This document shows positions 20,335 through 31,090 of a DNA stretch of 39,211 nt, one piece after another. The position numbers and the translations under genes are program-made. The stretch is from Reticulitermes lucifugus (taxonomy: Eukaryota; Arthropoda; Insecta; Blattodea; Rhinotermitidae), in NCBI GenBank assembly GCA_026260175.1, contig JAKCWW010002739.1, positions 6,606 through 45,816 on the forward strand. Direction: 5' to 3'. A model generated the notes under the pieces. That model worked only from the letters and a program-made list of their open reading frames with translations. It searched no databases and was not told where the DNA came from. Within the stretch, counting starts at the first letter, position 1. Each line of letters begins with the position of its first letter.

Positions 20335-22285
20335 CTAGCTCAGGATAGGGTCCAGTGGTGTTACCCAGATTCACCCTTTGCAAGGTTAAGTTTAGTATTA
20401 CATAAACATTAATTTTGTCTTTCGCGATAACTATAATACATCTCCATCGCGAAGACCAATTAGTTAATGCGATTAAGGAAAATATCCATGACTGTTTATG
20501 AAAATTACACAAAACCCGGTTTGGTAAATTACAGAGATTTAATGTGAAACTAGATGGTACATGTAGTTTGTATCCTGAGGCACTTCTTTCTAGATTGGGT
20601 CTCCAAGGAAAAAGATGCGACACAATGGTTAGTGTATAAACTGGGCCACTTGAAGAATTAATACAATACGGCCTAACTTGGAAAAGTGTCCACAATTACT
20701 GTCGAGTTTTGGAATTGGATATTGCCAGAGAGGGGACAGATATGGAAGCGATACAATCGAAACACCGCGTCTTAAGAATATGACACTGTAGATGGCACAG
20801 AGAGGTAAGTATAAAATGATATTTCCATTGGCACAATTAAAGATAGCAGAATTGTATGGAGTTAAAAAATTTCGGCTATTTGCAGGAGGCCACTGGTGTA
20901 CCTTGGTCAGGTTAGTGGTATGTGGTGAACGACGGGAGAACTGGCGTCGGACACCGTCTAGATCACATTTTGTTCTTTTTTCCAGACAGTCGCTTGGCCC
21001 CACATATTTTATAGCTATCTAATTGGAAGGGGTTTAAGGGGCTCGAAGCGTGAGGCAGCCTGCTGACGTTCATCCAGTGCCGATGGTTCAGGAAGAATAA
21101 AGCTTTGTCTTCAGTCCGCCTCACATCCTCACGATATATTTATTAATTATTTAAATTCCTAATTAATTATAGAGAAGTCTCTTCAAAGATAATGTAATCT
21201 AAATGACATCCGTTCATTGTTTCGGATCGGTTACCCAAACGAATAGAACAAAAGGAAAACGAACGAATACTAATTCTAAAGATCGAATCTCGCTCTAGCG
21301 GTAAATTACACAACCAAACAGTTAGAGAAATAGAGAGACGAACATATTTACGGCACTACTGATGCATATCAGATGAGAAAATCCCCAATTTTGGAAACAC
21401 TACTATCCTCTCGTAGCTTTTGTGTACAGAAGAGAGAAGAGAAATTCTGTGTATAACAGTTGCACTAGCAGCGGGTCAACAGAATCTAATTAATTTTATA
21501 TGTGAATGTACTTCTCGCAGCACCCATTAAAACTAAATTAACTCTCCCTCTCTTTATTCTCGCGCTGTGTACTCTCTCTGTCTCTTGCCGTCCCTACCAT
21601 AGTACTACAGTGCTTTGCTCATTGTAGGTACCACCTGCTGTAACATTCAAAAAATGAATGTGCATTTTGTGCAGGCCGAGTTTTTGTGTTCCTCGAGGTT
21701 CTCACATTAAGCAGAGATTATTTCCCTAAACAGCATTAGTCGTTTGGTCTCAGAGTTGGCCATGGGTATAAAGCATTCGTCATTAGGTAATTATTTCTTG
21801 TATATCTCGAGCTTTATCAAGGGAATGAATCATTAATGCTACAGACTTGGTGTTTTTGTGGAGGTATAGCTACACCAAAATTTAACGTCAGCACTAGAGG
21901 AGAGTGGAGAGCGGAGAGTGGTTAGCGTCACGTGGAAGCTGATTTACCCCAAGGAAAGCCCCCGTACATGTTGGATTGGGGGCTGAGTGAACCACAGAGC
22001 CTGGCTGGACACAGGGAAAAGAAATACCTCAGCCATCGGGAACTCACCCTTCTTCTCTTAAGTAATCTTGCACATGTCGACTACAGTGTGCGCTGATGCG
22101 TATCAACTTCAACAGAGGATGCGGCTAAACTACGAAAGCTGAATTTGTACATCAGTTTTACTGAAAAGGATGCTTAGGATAATATTTGGAGATGCTCTAA
22201 GGGAAAGGGAGAAAGAGGATATTGGAGCAACTTATGTAAAGAGGAACTTTGTGCTGTTCAGTTTACTATTCGTGAACACGCACAG
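20335..22285. other. unassigned stretch
   Basis: Two minus-strand open frames (20,303-20,695, 130 codons; 20,629-21,003, 124 codons) have no recognisable domain. At about 21,895-22,060 a GC-richer patch (GGGGGCTGAGTGAACCACAG) may be an old SINE in antisense, but no promoter boxes survive. Confidence 0.3.
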
Positions 22286-22289
22286 AATA

Positions 22290-22474
22290 CAGTCGTACCC
22301 GGTTATAACGACATCGGTTTATGCGACACCTCTTCTGTAACGTCAGATTATCTGTGGTAACAATTAATTCCTCACTATTAACCATAACAATACAATCCTC
22401 GGTTATAACGACACTTGCTTATAACGACACACATTATTCAGTCCATTTCATGACGTTACAACCGAGTTCGACTG
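22290..22474 (-). mobile_element. 185-bp MITE copy 2, TA-flanked
   Basis: Ends CAGTCGTACCCGGTTATAAC and the inverted CAGTCGAACTCGGTTGTAAC. TA on both sides (22,288-22,289 and 22,475-22,476). Reversed, it aligns with copy 1 throughout, including a TCATGA block near one end and CATAAACCGATGTCGTTATA near the other. Confidence 0.87.
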
Positions 22475-22754
22475 TATAAGAAGAATGTATAAGTGAAAGT
22501 GTATTTTTATTGGTCCCGTAGAGAGGATACTGCTTGGAGAACGTGGGTATAGCTGAAAGGATAATACTAAAGTTGGTTATAAAGAAATCGTTCTTTGCGG
22601 TTTTGGCTACCTTATGTGAACATTATAATACAAAGTGTGTGTTATAATTAAAGGCGAGGGATTTCTTGTTCTTCTGAGCAACTTTCCTTTTCTTAAAGTA
22701 GGATTTTTCATGCAGTTATTTCCAGCATTTTTATTCGTAATACGATTAAATAGC

Positions 22755-22806
22755 TTCTTTACATCGACATTCCAAATATTTATCTTTGTTGCCGTCATCA
22801 GGATAT
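22755..22806 (-). mobile_element. hammerhead-like fossil
   Basis: Minus strand: CCTGATGACGGCAACAAAG, then TTTGGAATGTCGATG. The CTGATGA box is perfect and helix II can start GGCAA, but the second strand and GAAAC are eroded (GGAATGTC). Confidence 0.45.
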
Positions 22807-22814
22807 ACGTCATT

Positions 22815-23845
22815 ATACAGGACAGTTCTTATTTACAAATAAACAATTTTCGTGTTTTTCTCCTAAAATGAAGCCAAAACGTTCATAGAACGTGAACTTG
22901 AACCCCATCACGCCTTAACCACACATTTTGTCCCTTTGCCAGTGGTACCATCCTTCGGAGAATGAGATAATTTTTTCTTGTCATATCTCTCTAAAAAAAG
23001 TTGTGGAGACCTTATATTTATTGGAACTTACTCTTTTGATTGTAAAGTAGAAAACCGTAACTTTTTGTGTATATAATATGTAATTAAATATCACCCGTCA
23101 TAAATTTTATTAAAAGTCCCGGGCTGAAAATGGTTCTTTTTTATTTACATCGATTCGTGTATCGTACTAATAAATCATTTATTACGAGGGATATTCGGAG
23201 CAATACTGCATGAATGTTGCTCTAAACCTAGCCTTCGGAGAGTGGAACTGGGCCACATCTTGATATGTCTGTTTTTGCTGACATGACCGACCGAACTGAA
23301 TGTTTTGATTCATTGTCCCAGAGTCCAATTTGCAGCCAGCTTTTCTCTCATTCTAATTGGAGAGCTAGGGTTTGGTCGGGCAATGCTAAATAAATATTAC
23401 AACATGACCAAAAAACATATAAACGTAACAAGGGTTGCAACACACAGCTGTTTGTAATTATAGTGAGTGAATTATTTCGGTATCTGTTTAGCATTTATAG
23501 GTGCCAAGTTTATTCATTTACGGTTTATTGAAGGACGCCGTATGTAGCTTTGACTACATATCGTCGAATAATAAAAAGAATATTGAATTATGATTTGGAT
23601 AGTGCAGGAAAGGAAACGGTCGTATGACTATTTCAGATATTGCCCGGATAGTTTTCTGGAGCAGCTGAAGAAAACTAATTAAAAAAGAATTGAATGCCAT
23701 AGAATTGTTATACATTTCCCTAAGCAGTTTTTTAATAAATTAAACACCGAATTAAAATGTTTAAATGTCATTTTTTCATTACGACATATTCGAATTACTT
23801 GTTGTATGTGACATACCGTTTTGTGTTAGCGATATGAATAGGTAA
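22815..23845. other. unassigned stretch
   Basis: Nothing recognised apart from a small hairpin TATGTAG/CTACATA near 23,540-23,560. Confidence 0.3.
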
Positions 23846-23859
23846 AGTCAATATCGGCT

Positions 23860-24145
23860 AATCCCAGTGGCCGTGCTGTCTAAGGTCTGTCTAAGTGCTG
23901 TCTACGGCCGCTCGCTTACTGGGATTGTGGGTTCGAATCTCGCCTAGGGCATGGATGTCTGTNNNNNNNNNNNNNNNNNNNNNNNNNNNNNNNNNNNNNN
24001 NNNNNNNNNNNNAGGTCTCTGCGACGAACTGGTCCCTCGTCCAGAGGAGTCCTACCGAGTGTGGTGTGTCTAAAATGTGATCCTGAATCCTCGAAAAATG
24101 AGGCGGCCTAGGCCCCTAAGGGGCTGTCGAGCCATTGAAAAAAAA
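23860..24145 (+). mobile_element. SINE-A with N gap and target duplication
   Basis: The head TCCCAGTGGCCGTGCTGTC, a duplicated CTAAG segment, GTGGGTTCGAATCTCGCC (B-box) and GGCATGGATGTCTGT lead into 50 N. The tail GAGGCGGCCTAGGCCCC is the first subfamily. Flanks TCAATATCGGCT (23,848-23,859) and TCAATATCAGCCT (24,148-24,160) form an 11-12 bp target duplication with one change. Confidence 0.85.
23963..24012. other. 50-base assembly gap
   Basis: A run of 50 N inside SINE-A. Confidence 0.99.
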
Positions 24146-24264
24146 ATTCAATATCAGCCTCAACACAATTATCTTTATTAGACAATACATTCTGTCTAAT
24201 TCAGTTGCTGAATAGGACAGACCTTATTGTCTAATACAGATAGTTGTATTGAGACATATTGAAT
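24146..24264. repeat. 119-bp imperfect palindrome at SINE-A 3' edge
   Basis: ATTCAATAT (24,146) to TATTAGACAATA (about 24,187) is mirrored by 24,225-24,264 (TTATTGTCTAAT, then AGATAGTTGTATTGAG and ATATTGAAT). Arms of about 42 bp surround a loop of about 35 bp that holds a further inverted pair. It could be a small foldback or MITE. Its left edge supplies the SINE target duplication. Confidence 0.75.
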
Positions 24265-24594
24265 ATTTTAATTATTTTATATGCCTTCACTGTTAGCGGT
24301 TACCAAGATCTTACTCACAAATACTGTAATGAACAATGTTGTATTTTCATATTTGAAACATGCCTTATATAAAAGTTGAATTTGTTCCACGATTTTTAAA
24401 TGGAGACTTCCTTGAGCCGTGCCTACGCAGTATTATTTAGCCAGGCGTATATTTCAACTAAAACAAATATCATACCATATAAACTACACCCACATATCCG
24501 CCGGAAGTTGCTATGGTAAGAGTAGTTCTTGTGGGTAGACCATAAGTATATTTTACAACACCTTGCACTGATGACCTGTGAAAAAGCAACAGTT

Positions 24595-24785
24595 GTATCT
24601 GGAAGTACGTTAGTCCTATTTTCAAGGGTCAAGCAGTCTTCTTGGGCTGCCTGATCCTTGAAAATGGGACGGACAGGTTGTCCGGAAACGTCGGTAACCA
24701 ATTACAAATGAAAGCTGCATAAAATCCCAGAAGAGCTAAGATCTCATTGACACCGCGCTGGAAGCCTGAAGTCACGTTATTCGAT
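24595..24785 (+). mobile_element. family-B foldback
   Basis: The centre is a 21-bp inverted repeat with three mismatches (ATTTTCAAGGGTCAAGCAGT against the GGCTGCCTGATCCTTGAAAAT side). The right arm has CTTGAAAATGGGACGGAC, GTCCGGAAACGTCGGTAACC and the conserved block AATCCCAGAAGAGCTAAG to GGAAGCCTGAAGTCACG. The left arm has lost GAAAC. GAAACGTC with a palindromic ACGT helix III is intact in the right arm. Confidence 0.65.
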
Positions 24786-25184
24786 ATTCTTATTATATTT
24801 TATGGAGCTGCTCCTCTTTTAGTATCATTTATTCCTGTTGTCCGTAACAATTAATTAAAGAGCAATCTTACTCTCCTGTTGCTGTTTAGGTCTATGCGGC
24901 ATGACGACGCCGGTTTACGTTTGCTGCTTCCTTTTATTACGAGGAATATGCAGTAAAAATCGATGTACCTTGAAATGAGTCTCCTGCTTTGTGTAAGAAT
25001 TTTCCGGTTTAAATTGCGGCTCACATTTACAAAAAGTACTCCGACCATGAGACAAAAGGTTATTGGTAGGTAGGACGAGCTAATATGGCGGTTTGCAAAC
25101 TGTGGAACATATTCCGCTTGAGGATGATTACATCTCTCTGAACAAGGATACATAAAAATTGTTTCCTGTAGAACAAAAATTAAA

Positions 25185-25425
25185 GGAGAGGGTCAATGTG
25201 GCCGACTCTTGGTGAAATGCACAGAAAATGCTCTACTTGGTTGCTTGCGAAGTAAAGAATTGAAGGTAGAGTGGAAAGGAGGATGTGCTGAAAGAAGGAA
25301 ACAAAAAACGAAAGAAAGTTGCTTACAAGGACACAGCGAAAGAAAGAAAGCAAGAAAGAAATGCACAAGGAAATTATCAAAGAAATAAGAAAAGATATTG
25401 AAGAATGAAACAAATAAGTAACTGG
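25185..25425 (+). repeat. purine-rich low-complexity tract
   Basis: GAAAG, GAAGAAGG and similar words dominate one strand. The long minus-strand frames rich in Phe, Ser and Leu are the pyrimidine complement and not genes. Confidence 0.7.
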
Positions 25426-25814
25426 GAGGTAACTGATACATTTACTGCCGTGTGACTACAACTTTGTATGGTGTAATATATTTCTGGCTTGTGATGATGT
25501 TTCCAAGTACGAGCAATGTGCCTTACGAAATAGGTTTTATGTAGAGCTACAAATCTGTGTCTATATTAGCAATGCAATGTTTATGGGCTCTTTCTTTGGA
25601 TCAGAGAGTACAGAATCGAATTATAGGGTAACTGATACATGATAACTTTGCAGGGATTTGGTAGAAAACTTTCGTGGGCTAGTCGAGGAAATATTTCGGA
25701 ATTTGCCCAGATGAGCTAAGGAAAATTACGAAGGAACGTGGTAAAGGTAGAAACTCCATAACAGAAACTACACAGAAGCCGAGAGCGTTAGCGCTAAACC
25801 TCCCTTTTAGGTGC

Positions 25815-25965
25815 TAAACCCATATGATAACCGAGTATGGAGCGTCGATACAATAACAGAAGGGAAGATGGAAGTGCTAGGAGAGAAATTTTTCCCCATT
25901 GCCTCCTATTCAACATAATTCTGAATGGACTTCCCTGGGATTAAACCCGCGCCTCAGCGATGTAA
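25815..25965 (-). mobile_element. SINE-E relic, minus strand
   Basis: Minus strand: a CATCGCTGAGGCGCGG block runs into GGGTTTAATCCCAGGGAAG, a B-box-like sequence, followed by TCCATTCAGAATTATGTTG and GAGGCAATGGGGAAAAATT. This is the arrangement of a tRNA-derived SINE whose A-box end is lost. Confidence 0.5.
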
Positions 25966-25969
25966 AAAT

Positions 25970-27825
25970 TAGGTACAATTTTTAAACATCTGATATTGTG
26001 TTTTAGTCTATTTGTTACTGACATGTTTTATTGTGACTTGACATTAGGGTCTATCTGGAAGACCGTGAAATCGGGGTTTGATTTTTATGCAAGGGTACAG
26101 AGATTTCTCCCCATTTCAGAATCAGTATCGGTTGTCGGTTCATCCAGCCCCGTATTTACTTGGTTCCGCATATTATTTCCGCGGGGATAAAGCAGCCAGC
26201 TCGTGAAGCTAATAACTTACCTCCGTCTTGTGCCTAAATTAAGAATGCCTGCAGCTGTACATATTTCCAGCCTTCCGTACAACTTCAGGGTGTATTAGTC
26301 ACGGCGTGTATTACTTAAGTTCAGATAAAAATGTACATTCATCTACATCTACATTCAACACTAGGCCCAATTTGATACCAGTTTACCATATCTGAAATAT
26401 TCAGTATTTATATTTTAACACTGCCTTTAAATTTGGCAATGGACTGTATCCACATTGATTCATAGCGCTCTGTACCGTGCCGTGATAAAATTCTTGATAT
26501 AGCGTAAATCATGATCATAGATCTTGAGAAGAAGGGTCTATTTTTTGCTGTTAGTGCTACAAAGTTAGCAAGTTTTATTCATTTAATACGTCATCGTTTA
26601 ACTACTAAAAGATCTGGGTGAAAGGAAAGCTTGTGAAACGTCTGAAAATGCATTCTTGTTGAAAGAACATAGCAACAGAGCTGTGCAACTAGTTGATACT
26701 CCAGCTGTAGAGACTGTTTGAAATATTGAATCAAAGCGAAAGTTTATTTCAAAGGAACTGAGAACCAAACCTTTCAAGCGCCTATTATGAACACTTAATA
26801 TTTCAAAGTCTGTACCTTATAAATCTGAAGATGTTTCCCGGTAACTTAAAGAGGGTAATGGAACACAGGCAGGTTATTTTCAAAGCCGGTTAACACTGAT
26901 TGCTTCTAAACAACCATAAGCGAGAATGAAAATATGTTACTCAAATTTAAAAAAGTGCCCCACATTTCAGGTTGTAACGGTTGAGGATATGGGGACTGCC
27001 GTCATGTTGCGTGTGACGTCATGTCTTCTGGGCGTGACTTGCCTATAGTCGATCCCAGAAAAATATAATGTCGAATAAATGTACGTACTTTATAAGTATT
27101 TTGTATTTCATTTTTGCACCTAATTTGCTGTGAAATTTACTTGTTTTACATAATTTTTAATTATAAACAAGTCTCTGAAATATAAGTAAATTAGTATCTA
27201 GGGAATGTTTTATAGAAAACCTGAAGCTATTCATAGGTAGGTAGTAGACGACATTGAGTCTTGAGTTGATTTTTCATGTATGTTGTTATATACAGACACA
27301 ACCGAAAACCTTTCAAGCATAATTTTTGATAACAAAGAAATTTACGTATATATGTCAGACACGAGGTATTCTACAGTAAATGATATTTCTGTGTGTGCCA
27401 AGTTTGTTTATCAGTCATCTGTTGTGTCTGTAGCTCGAAAGTGCAAACTCCAGCAGCCTTAAGGCCGGAATGATACCGCTTCCGTGTGTAGCAGTGTCAA
27501 ACACAAAAGGACTTTACAAAGCATATCTTCTGGGTTCACAATTTAAAGTTTTGATAAGTACATTTCAGATTAAATTGTACAGCTGTCCCATTACAGACAG
27601 TTTCAGACTAACGTAAGGTTTCCATTCCTGAATTTTACGTAACCCGAAATTTACGTAAGTAGGAGTTGAACTCAGCCCCACTTATTTATCACACCTCATA
27701 AGTTATGTGTATCAATGTTCACGTTTAAAATGTTATTTATATCAGTTTTTTCATGACACACACAAAGTAGAATACGTATAATAATTAAAGCATGAATAAT
27801 TAATCACATTAATTTTTTATTATAC
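25970..27825. other. unassigned stretch
   Basis: AT-rich; no gene, SINE or hammerhead motif recognised. Short open frames only. Confidence 0.3.
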
Positions 27826-27829
27826 ATAA

Positions 27830-28085
27830 CATTTTTTCTCGTGGCTCGACAGCCCCTAGTGGGCATAGGCCTCCTCATTTTTGAGGTTCCGCGATTACAC
27901 TCAGACACACCACACTCGGTACGACTCCTCTGGACGAGGGATCGGCCCGTCGCAGAGACCTCTACCTGACAACACAAAGACTCACAACAGACAGACATCC
28001 ATGCCCCCAGCCTGATTCGAACCCGCAATCCCAACAAGCGAGCGGCCGTAGACCCATGCCTTAGACTGCGCGGCCACCGGAATCG
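27830..28085 (-). mobile_element. SINE-A, full length, minus strand
   Basis: Minus strand: CCGGTGGCCGCGCAGTC, then the GGGATTGCGGGTTCGAATC B-box, GGCATGGATGTCTGTCTG, GTCCAGAGGAGTCGTACCG, and the tail GAGGAGGCCTATGCCCACTA, then GGGGCTGTCGAGCCACGAG. The tail combines features of both subfamilies. Confidence 0.87.
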
Positions 28086-28167
28086 GTATATATAATATTA
28101 CTAATATTAATAATTAATAATAATTTTTACGTTATTCCGAGTTTACGTGTCGCATATAACTTAACCC

Positions 28168-28375
28168 GGAAACTGGCTGTGCTTTTCAATGTAATCATCG
28201 TGACAACTCAGGCACTTATTGCAGTGCTGACCGAGCTGTGGCTAGTAGCTCATATCCTGTGCCATCGGCCATCGTGTCACAACTGTTTCCACCTTGCAAT
28301 CATCGCTAAATATATTGCATCCAAGATTTTGTTTCAACTCTGGAAACGGACGATAAACACTCGCAAGTTCCAGTG
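28168..28375 (-). pseudogene. mariner-family transposase C-terminus
   Basis: One minus-strand frame, with a single stop, reads LELASVYRPFPELKQNLG, then FSDDCKVETVVTRW, a stop after QDMSY, then NKCLSCHDDYIEK. This is the ordered end of mariner transposases: the F-x-x-LK-x-x-LGG-x-x-F block, the V-x-x-W helix and a terminal KC...GDYVEK. The third catalytic Asp is expected in the PSDYHLF-like block, where this copy reads ASVYRPF, so it appears lost. Only about 65 codons remain, and no inverted ends were identified. SINE-A lies about 80 bp downstream on the same strand. Confidence 0.8.
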
Positions 28376-28640
28376 TCGTTCGGTTCACGAATTTACAAGC
28401 CGTGCACTCTCATTTTATGACTGACTGTCCTCTCCAACTTACCGCATTGTCATCAATATCAGCGGTGTAAATGCCGTTTAAAATATACCGATGTCTTAAA
28501 GAAATTGTGCTGTTTAAATTAAATATCTTTCAGCCGATTTGTATTTTTTTTATATTAGTCTCGCCGTGCATATTTCACAATTCACTGTTTATAAAACACC
28601 AACAAAATGCACTTCACTTTACTACTATATTATATTTCAA

Positions 28641-28672
28641 TATGTTTCGGTTTATGCAAAAACCATCATCAG
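28641..28672 (-). ncRNA. hammerhead-like motif in PLE 3' end
   Basis: Minus strand: CTGATGA (28,666-28,672), extra T, helix II GGTTT/AAACC perfect over 5 bp, GAAA (28,645-28,648), then CATA. Helix III is not palindromic in this copy (ACATAT) and helix I is not convincing, so it is probably inactive. Confidence 0.6.
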
Positions 28673-29100
28673 GAGTTTCAAAACTACATACATTCTACAT
28701 CCAATGTCATTTCTGCCCTTATAGTTGTGCTATATCTTAGTGTTCAATTGCCATTCACTTATAAAATCAGTTTAAAATTAGTTTTTTTTTAAATTTATAT
28801 AGACGCACCAAGTATAAAATCGTTGAGAATTCATTAAAATTCGTGTCAAGAAGGTAAAATGTAAAAATGGTAAAATGCTGCAGTACGGATCGCTGTGTTA
28901 CATCTGGTTATTATTTGTTCTTGGTTTTGTATGTCCTGTAAGACAATGAGTAAGTATCAGTACTATTCAGTAATATTCAGATATTAAAGTTTATATAATT
29001 TTGTAAGTTGACACTTTTGATTCAAATGACATACCTGCTGTTGTCTGTTGTCTATTTCATGTTGTGGTGCTTACTGTCGGGCTGTCTATGTTGTTAGTGT

Positions 29101-29427
29101 TTATATAGCTGTGTGGGGGTTTGGCGCATGCGTATTAAGTGAGGTTGGTGGGATGATAATCCGAAATAACGGGGTTTCTTCGCCTGGGCTTTGTTCGTTA
29201 ATAAGTAGGCGTTGGTGGTGGTGTATTTGTGTATAGAGATTTTCTGTTGCATTCATACGCCATCCTTTCTTACATGTTTTAAGAAGCTCCATGCTGTTCT
29301 GTATAGGAGCGTATTTGTGTCTGTTGTTTAGAATGTGTTGTGCGTATGCTGATTTAGGATTATTTGCTTTTATGTATCTGCAATATAGAGGTCTATTGAA
29401 ATAAAAATGTGATAAAGCGAAGTGCAT
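29101..29427 (-). pseudogene. Penelope-like protein C-terminal tail
   Basis: The first dozen codons come from the inverted arm; homologous sequence begins at about residue 12. It includes a RYIKANNPKSAYAQHILNN block, HKYAPIQNSMELLK, CKKGWRMNATENLYTQ and LLINEQSPGEETPLF. Blocks of this order (S-x-YAQH-L-x-N-x-H, then KG-x-x-M-x-x-E-x-x-Y-I) follow the GIY-YIG endonuclease in many PLE and related proteins. The GIY-YIG core and the reverse transcriptase are absent. Expression or function is unlikely. Confidence 0.78.
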
Positions 29428-29674
29428 TTCGTCGGTGTTTTATAAACAGTGAATCTTTCAGCAAATTTTATAGAGCACGAAGAGATTCATAGTGTTAGAT
29501 AATGACGAAAATAAAGGAGTTTTCGCTTATCCGGAACAGGTATAGCTGAGTTATTTATCTTATTGTTTTTCCAACCCGAGTTTTGGTGCTAGAAGCCAGT
29601 TGTGCTGTTCAGAACTTTTAAAACAGGTCTTGCCTTCTCCTCCTGCACCTTTCCACGTCTGTATTCTCTTTGAG

Positions 29675-29838
29675 ACAATTTTTTTTTCATGGCGCAACAG
29701 GCACTAGTGGCCAGGGCGTCCTCATTTTCGAGGCTTCACGATCACACTCAGACACACCACACTCGGTAGGACTCCTCTGGACAAGCGAGCGGCCACAGAC
29801 TCACGCCTTAGACCGCGCGGCCACTGGGATCGGCCTCT
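29675..29838 (-). mobile_element. SINE-A with internal deletion, minus strand
   Basis: Minus strand: CCCAGTGGCCGCGCGGTC, TAAGGCGTGAGTCTGTGG, CGCTCGCTT then directly GTCCAGAGGAGTCCTACCG. About 100 bases with the B-box and mid-body are missing. The tail has GGACGCCCTGGCCACTAGTG (second subfamily), then an A-run. Confidence 0.85.
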
Positions 29839-30129
29839 GAGACGTAAGAAGCATGCTGATTATTGTCATTAAATTTTAGTTCACGTTACAGTTTATATGT
29901 TGTACCTGGCTAATATAATGTTCTATACACTTTCTAGCCAGCGGCCCCTTAGGCTCCCTTAACCCTGCCTCACGTGCAAGGGAGATTCTGGCTACAATAC
30001 ATAACTCCATGACCTTTAAATAAGTGTTATTAATTCGTACTTCCCTAAATTTCCTAGAGGTTTTTATTTCATACGGTCAGGTAGCAGCCTCTAAAATGGA
30101 GGTTTTGGACGGTCATACCTGCAGCACTT

Positions 30130-30250
30130 GCGTGCTGAGACACACCTTTCAAATGATTCAAGTCTTCTGGAGTGTCACAGCATGTCGACTGTTAAATGTT
30201 TATCGACGTTTCGGAGGATCTTACTGTCTTCCTAACGTCGGTAAGTCTTT
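30130..30250 (-). mobile_element. hammerhead-like fossil, family C
   Basis: Minus strand: CGTTAGGAAGACAGTAAG, then ATCCTCCGAAACGTCGATAA. It matches the 2,110-2,215 unit (CTCCTCCGAAACGTTGATTA), with the box region altered (TTAGGAAGA). Confidence 0.5.
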
Positions 30251-30849
30251 ACCAGGCTACAAAATGTAACATCCTAGACGACTTGAAACTTCAGCAGCAC
30301 CTCTGTGATAACCTCAAATCCCACATCTTTGTAATGTGAGACACTGTTTACGTGGATTGTAAATTCACTGAAAGGTTTACTAGGAGGGCAGTGGAGACTC
30401 CTCGTCGTTTATTCTGTACGATGCATGTCGGTGGGTATACTATTGATAGCTTCTTTATAATAACAGAGTAAATAATACTTATGTACCAAGACTGTTGTCA
30501 GATATTTAATTATTGGTCCCATGTCGAGGAAAATTCGACTTGGCTTTCCGCTGTACCAGGTCCTATTTCGTGCTCGAAGCGACACGTTATTTTACAGAGT
30601 TTTTTCTCTTTTTCCCTATGCTTCTGTTATATAATGGCTGCTTTTGAACTCTGAAATTTGAAATATTTCCGAAAATCAATTTCGAGCCGACTTTTGGAAT
30701 TTACAAGAATAATCTGGACAGCAAAGAGTTAATATAAATTTTCTGTCGTTTTCATGTCAGTTTCTTCCTTTCTACCGCGTGCGAATTAGGTCCCACGCAC
30801 ATACATTATATTTACTGTGTACACTTAAGAGCCTAAATGGTTCAGTCCT
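30250..30849. other. unassigned stretch
   Basis: Nothing recognised. Confidence 0.3.
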
Positions 30850-31090
30850 TATACTGACTAGGCTACTGGCTGGAGGATGCAGAAAGAATTTTTCGACTCC
30901 CAGAAGAGGAAAAGAATATATCCTTTCTCTGAAACGTCCAGACCGGATTTGGAGGCGATCCAGGCCCCCTCGCAGTGTGCACCAGTCTATATTTCTCCGG
31001 CGGTAAAGTGGCCGAGGCGTGAAACTGACCACTCACAACCATCTAGCGCTGAGGTTAATAATGCACTGAGCTATGCCTCCAATTATCCCA
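30850..31090 (+). mobile_element. SINE-C, 5' truncated
   Basis: The body ACGTCCAGACCGGATTTGG, CCGGCGGTAAAGTGGCCGAG, TGACCACTCACAACC, ATCTAGCGCTGAGGTTAA and CTATGCCTCC follows the order of the 12,188 copy. The promoter boxes are not evident. Confidence 0.65.

Larger units (their letters stand above)
28579..29454 (-). mobile_element. Penelope-like element 3' part, bounded by inverted arms
   Basis: Arms at 28,579-28,633 and 29,401-29,454 are inverted copies (TTCACTGTTTATAAAACACC in both). Between them on the minus strand come a protein remnant typical of the PLE C-terminus and then a hammerhead-like motif near the 3' end. PLEs are retroelements with a telomerase-like reverse transcriptase and a GIY-YIG nuclease, and are known to carry minimal hammerheads in their terminal repeats. 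The 5' part, with the reverse transcriptase, is missing. No clear target duplication was found. Confidence 0.8.

Noticed and set aside
25180..25441. Two overlapping minus-strand open frames rich in Phe, Ser and Leu, membrane-like
   Set aside because: They are the complement of a GAAAG-type purine tract; composition alone explains the hydrophobic look.
26820..26850. CTGAAGATG at about 26,826
   Set aside because: Box word without a following GAAAC or stem; such 9-mers occur by chance.
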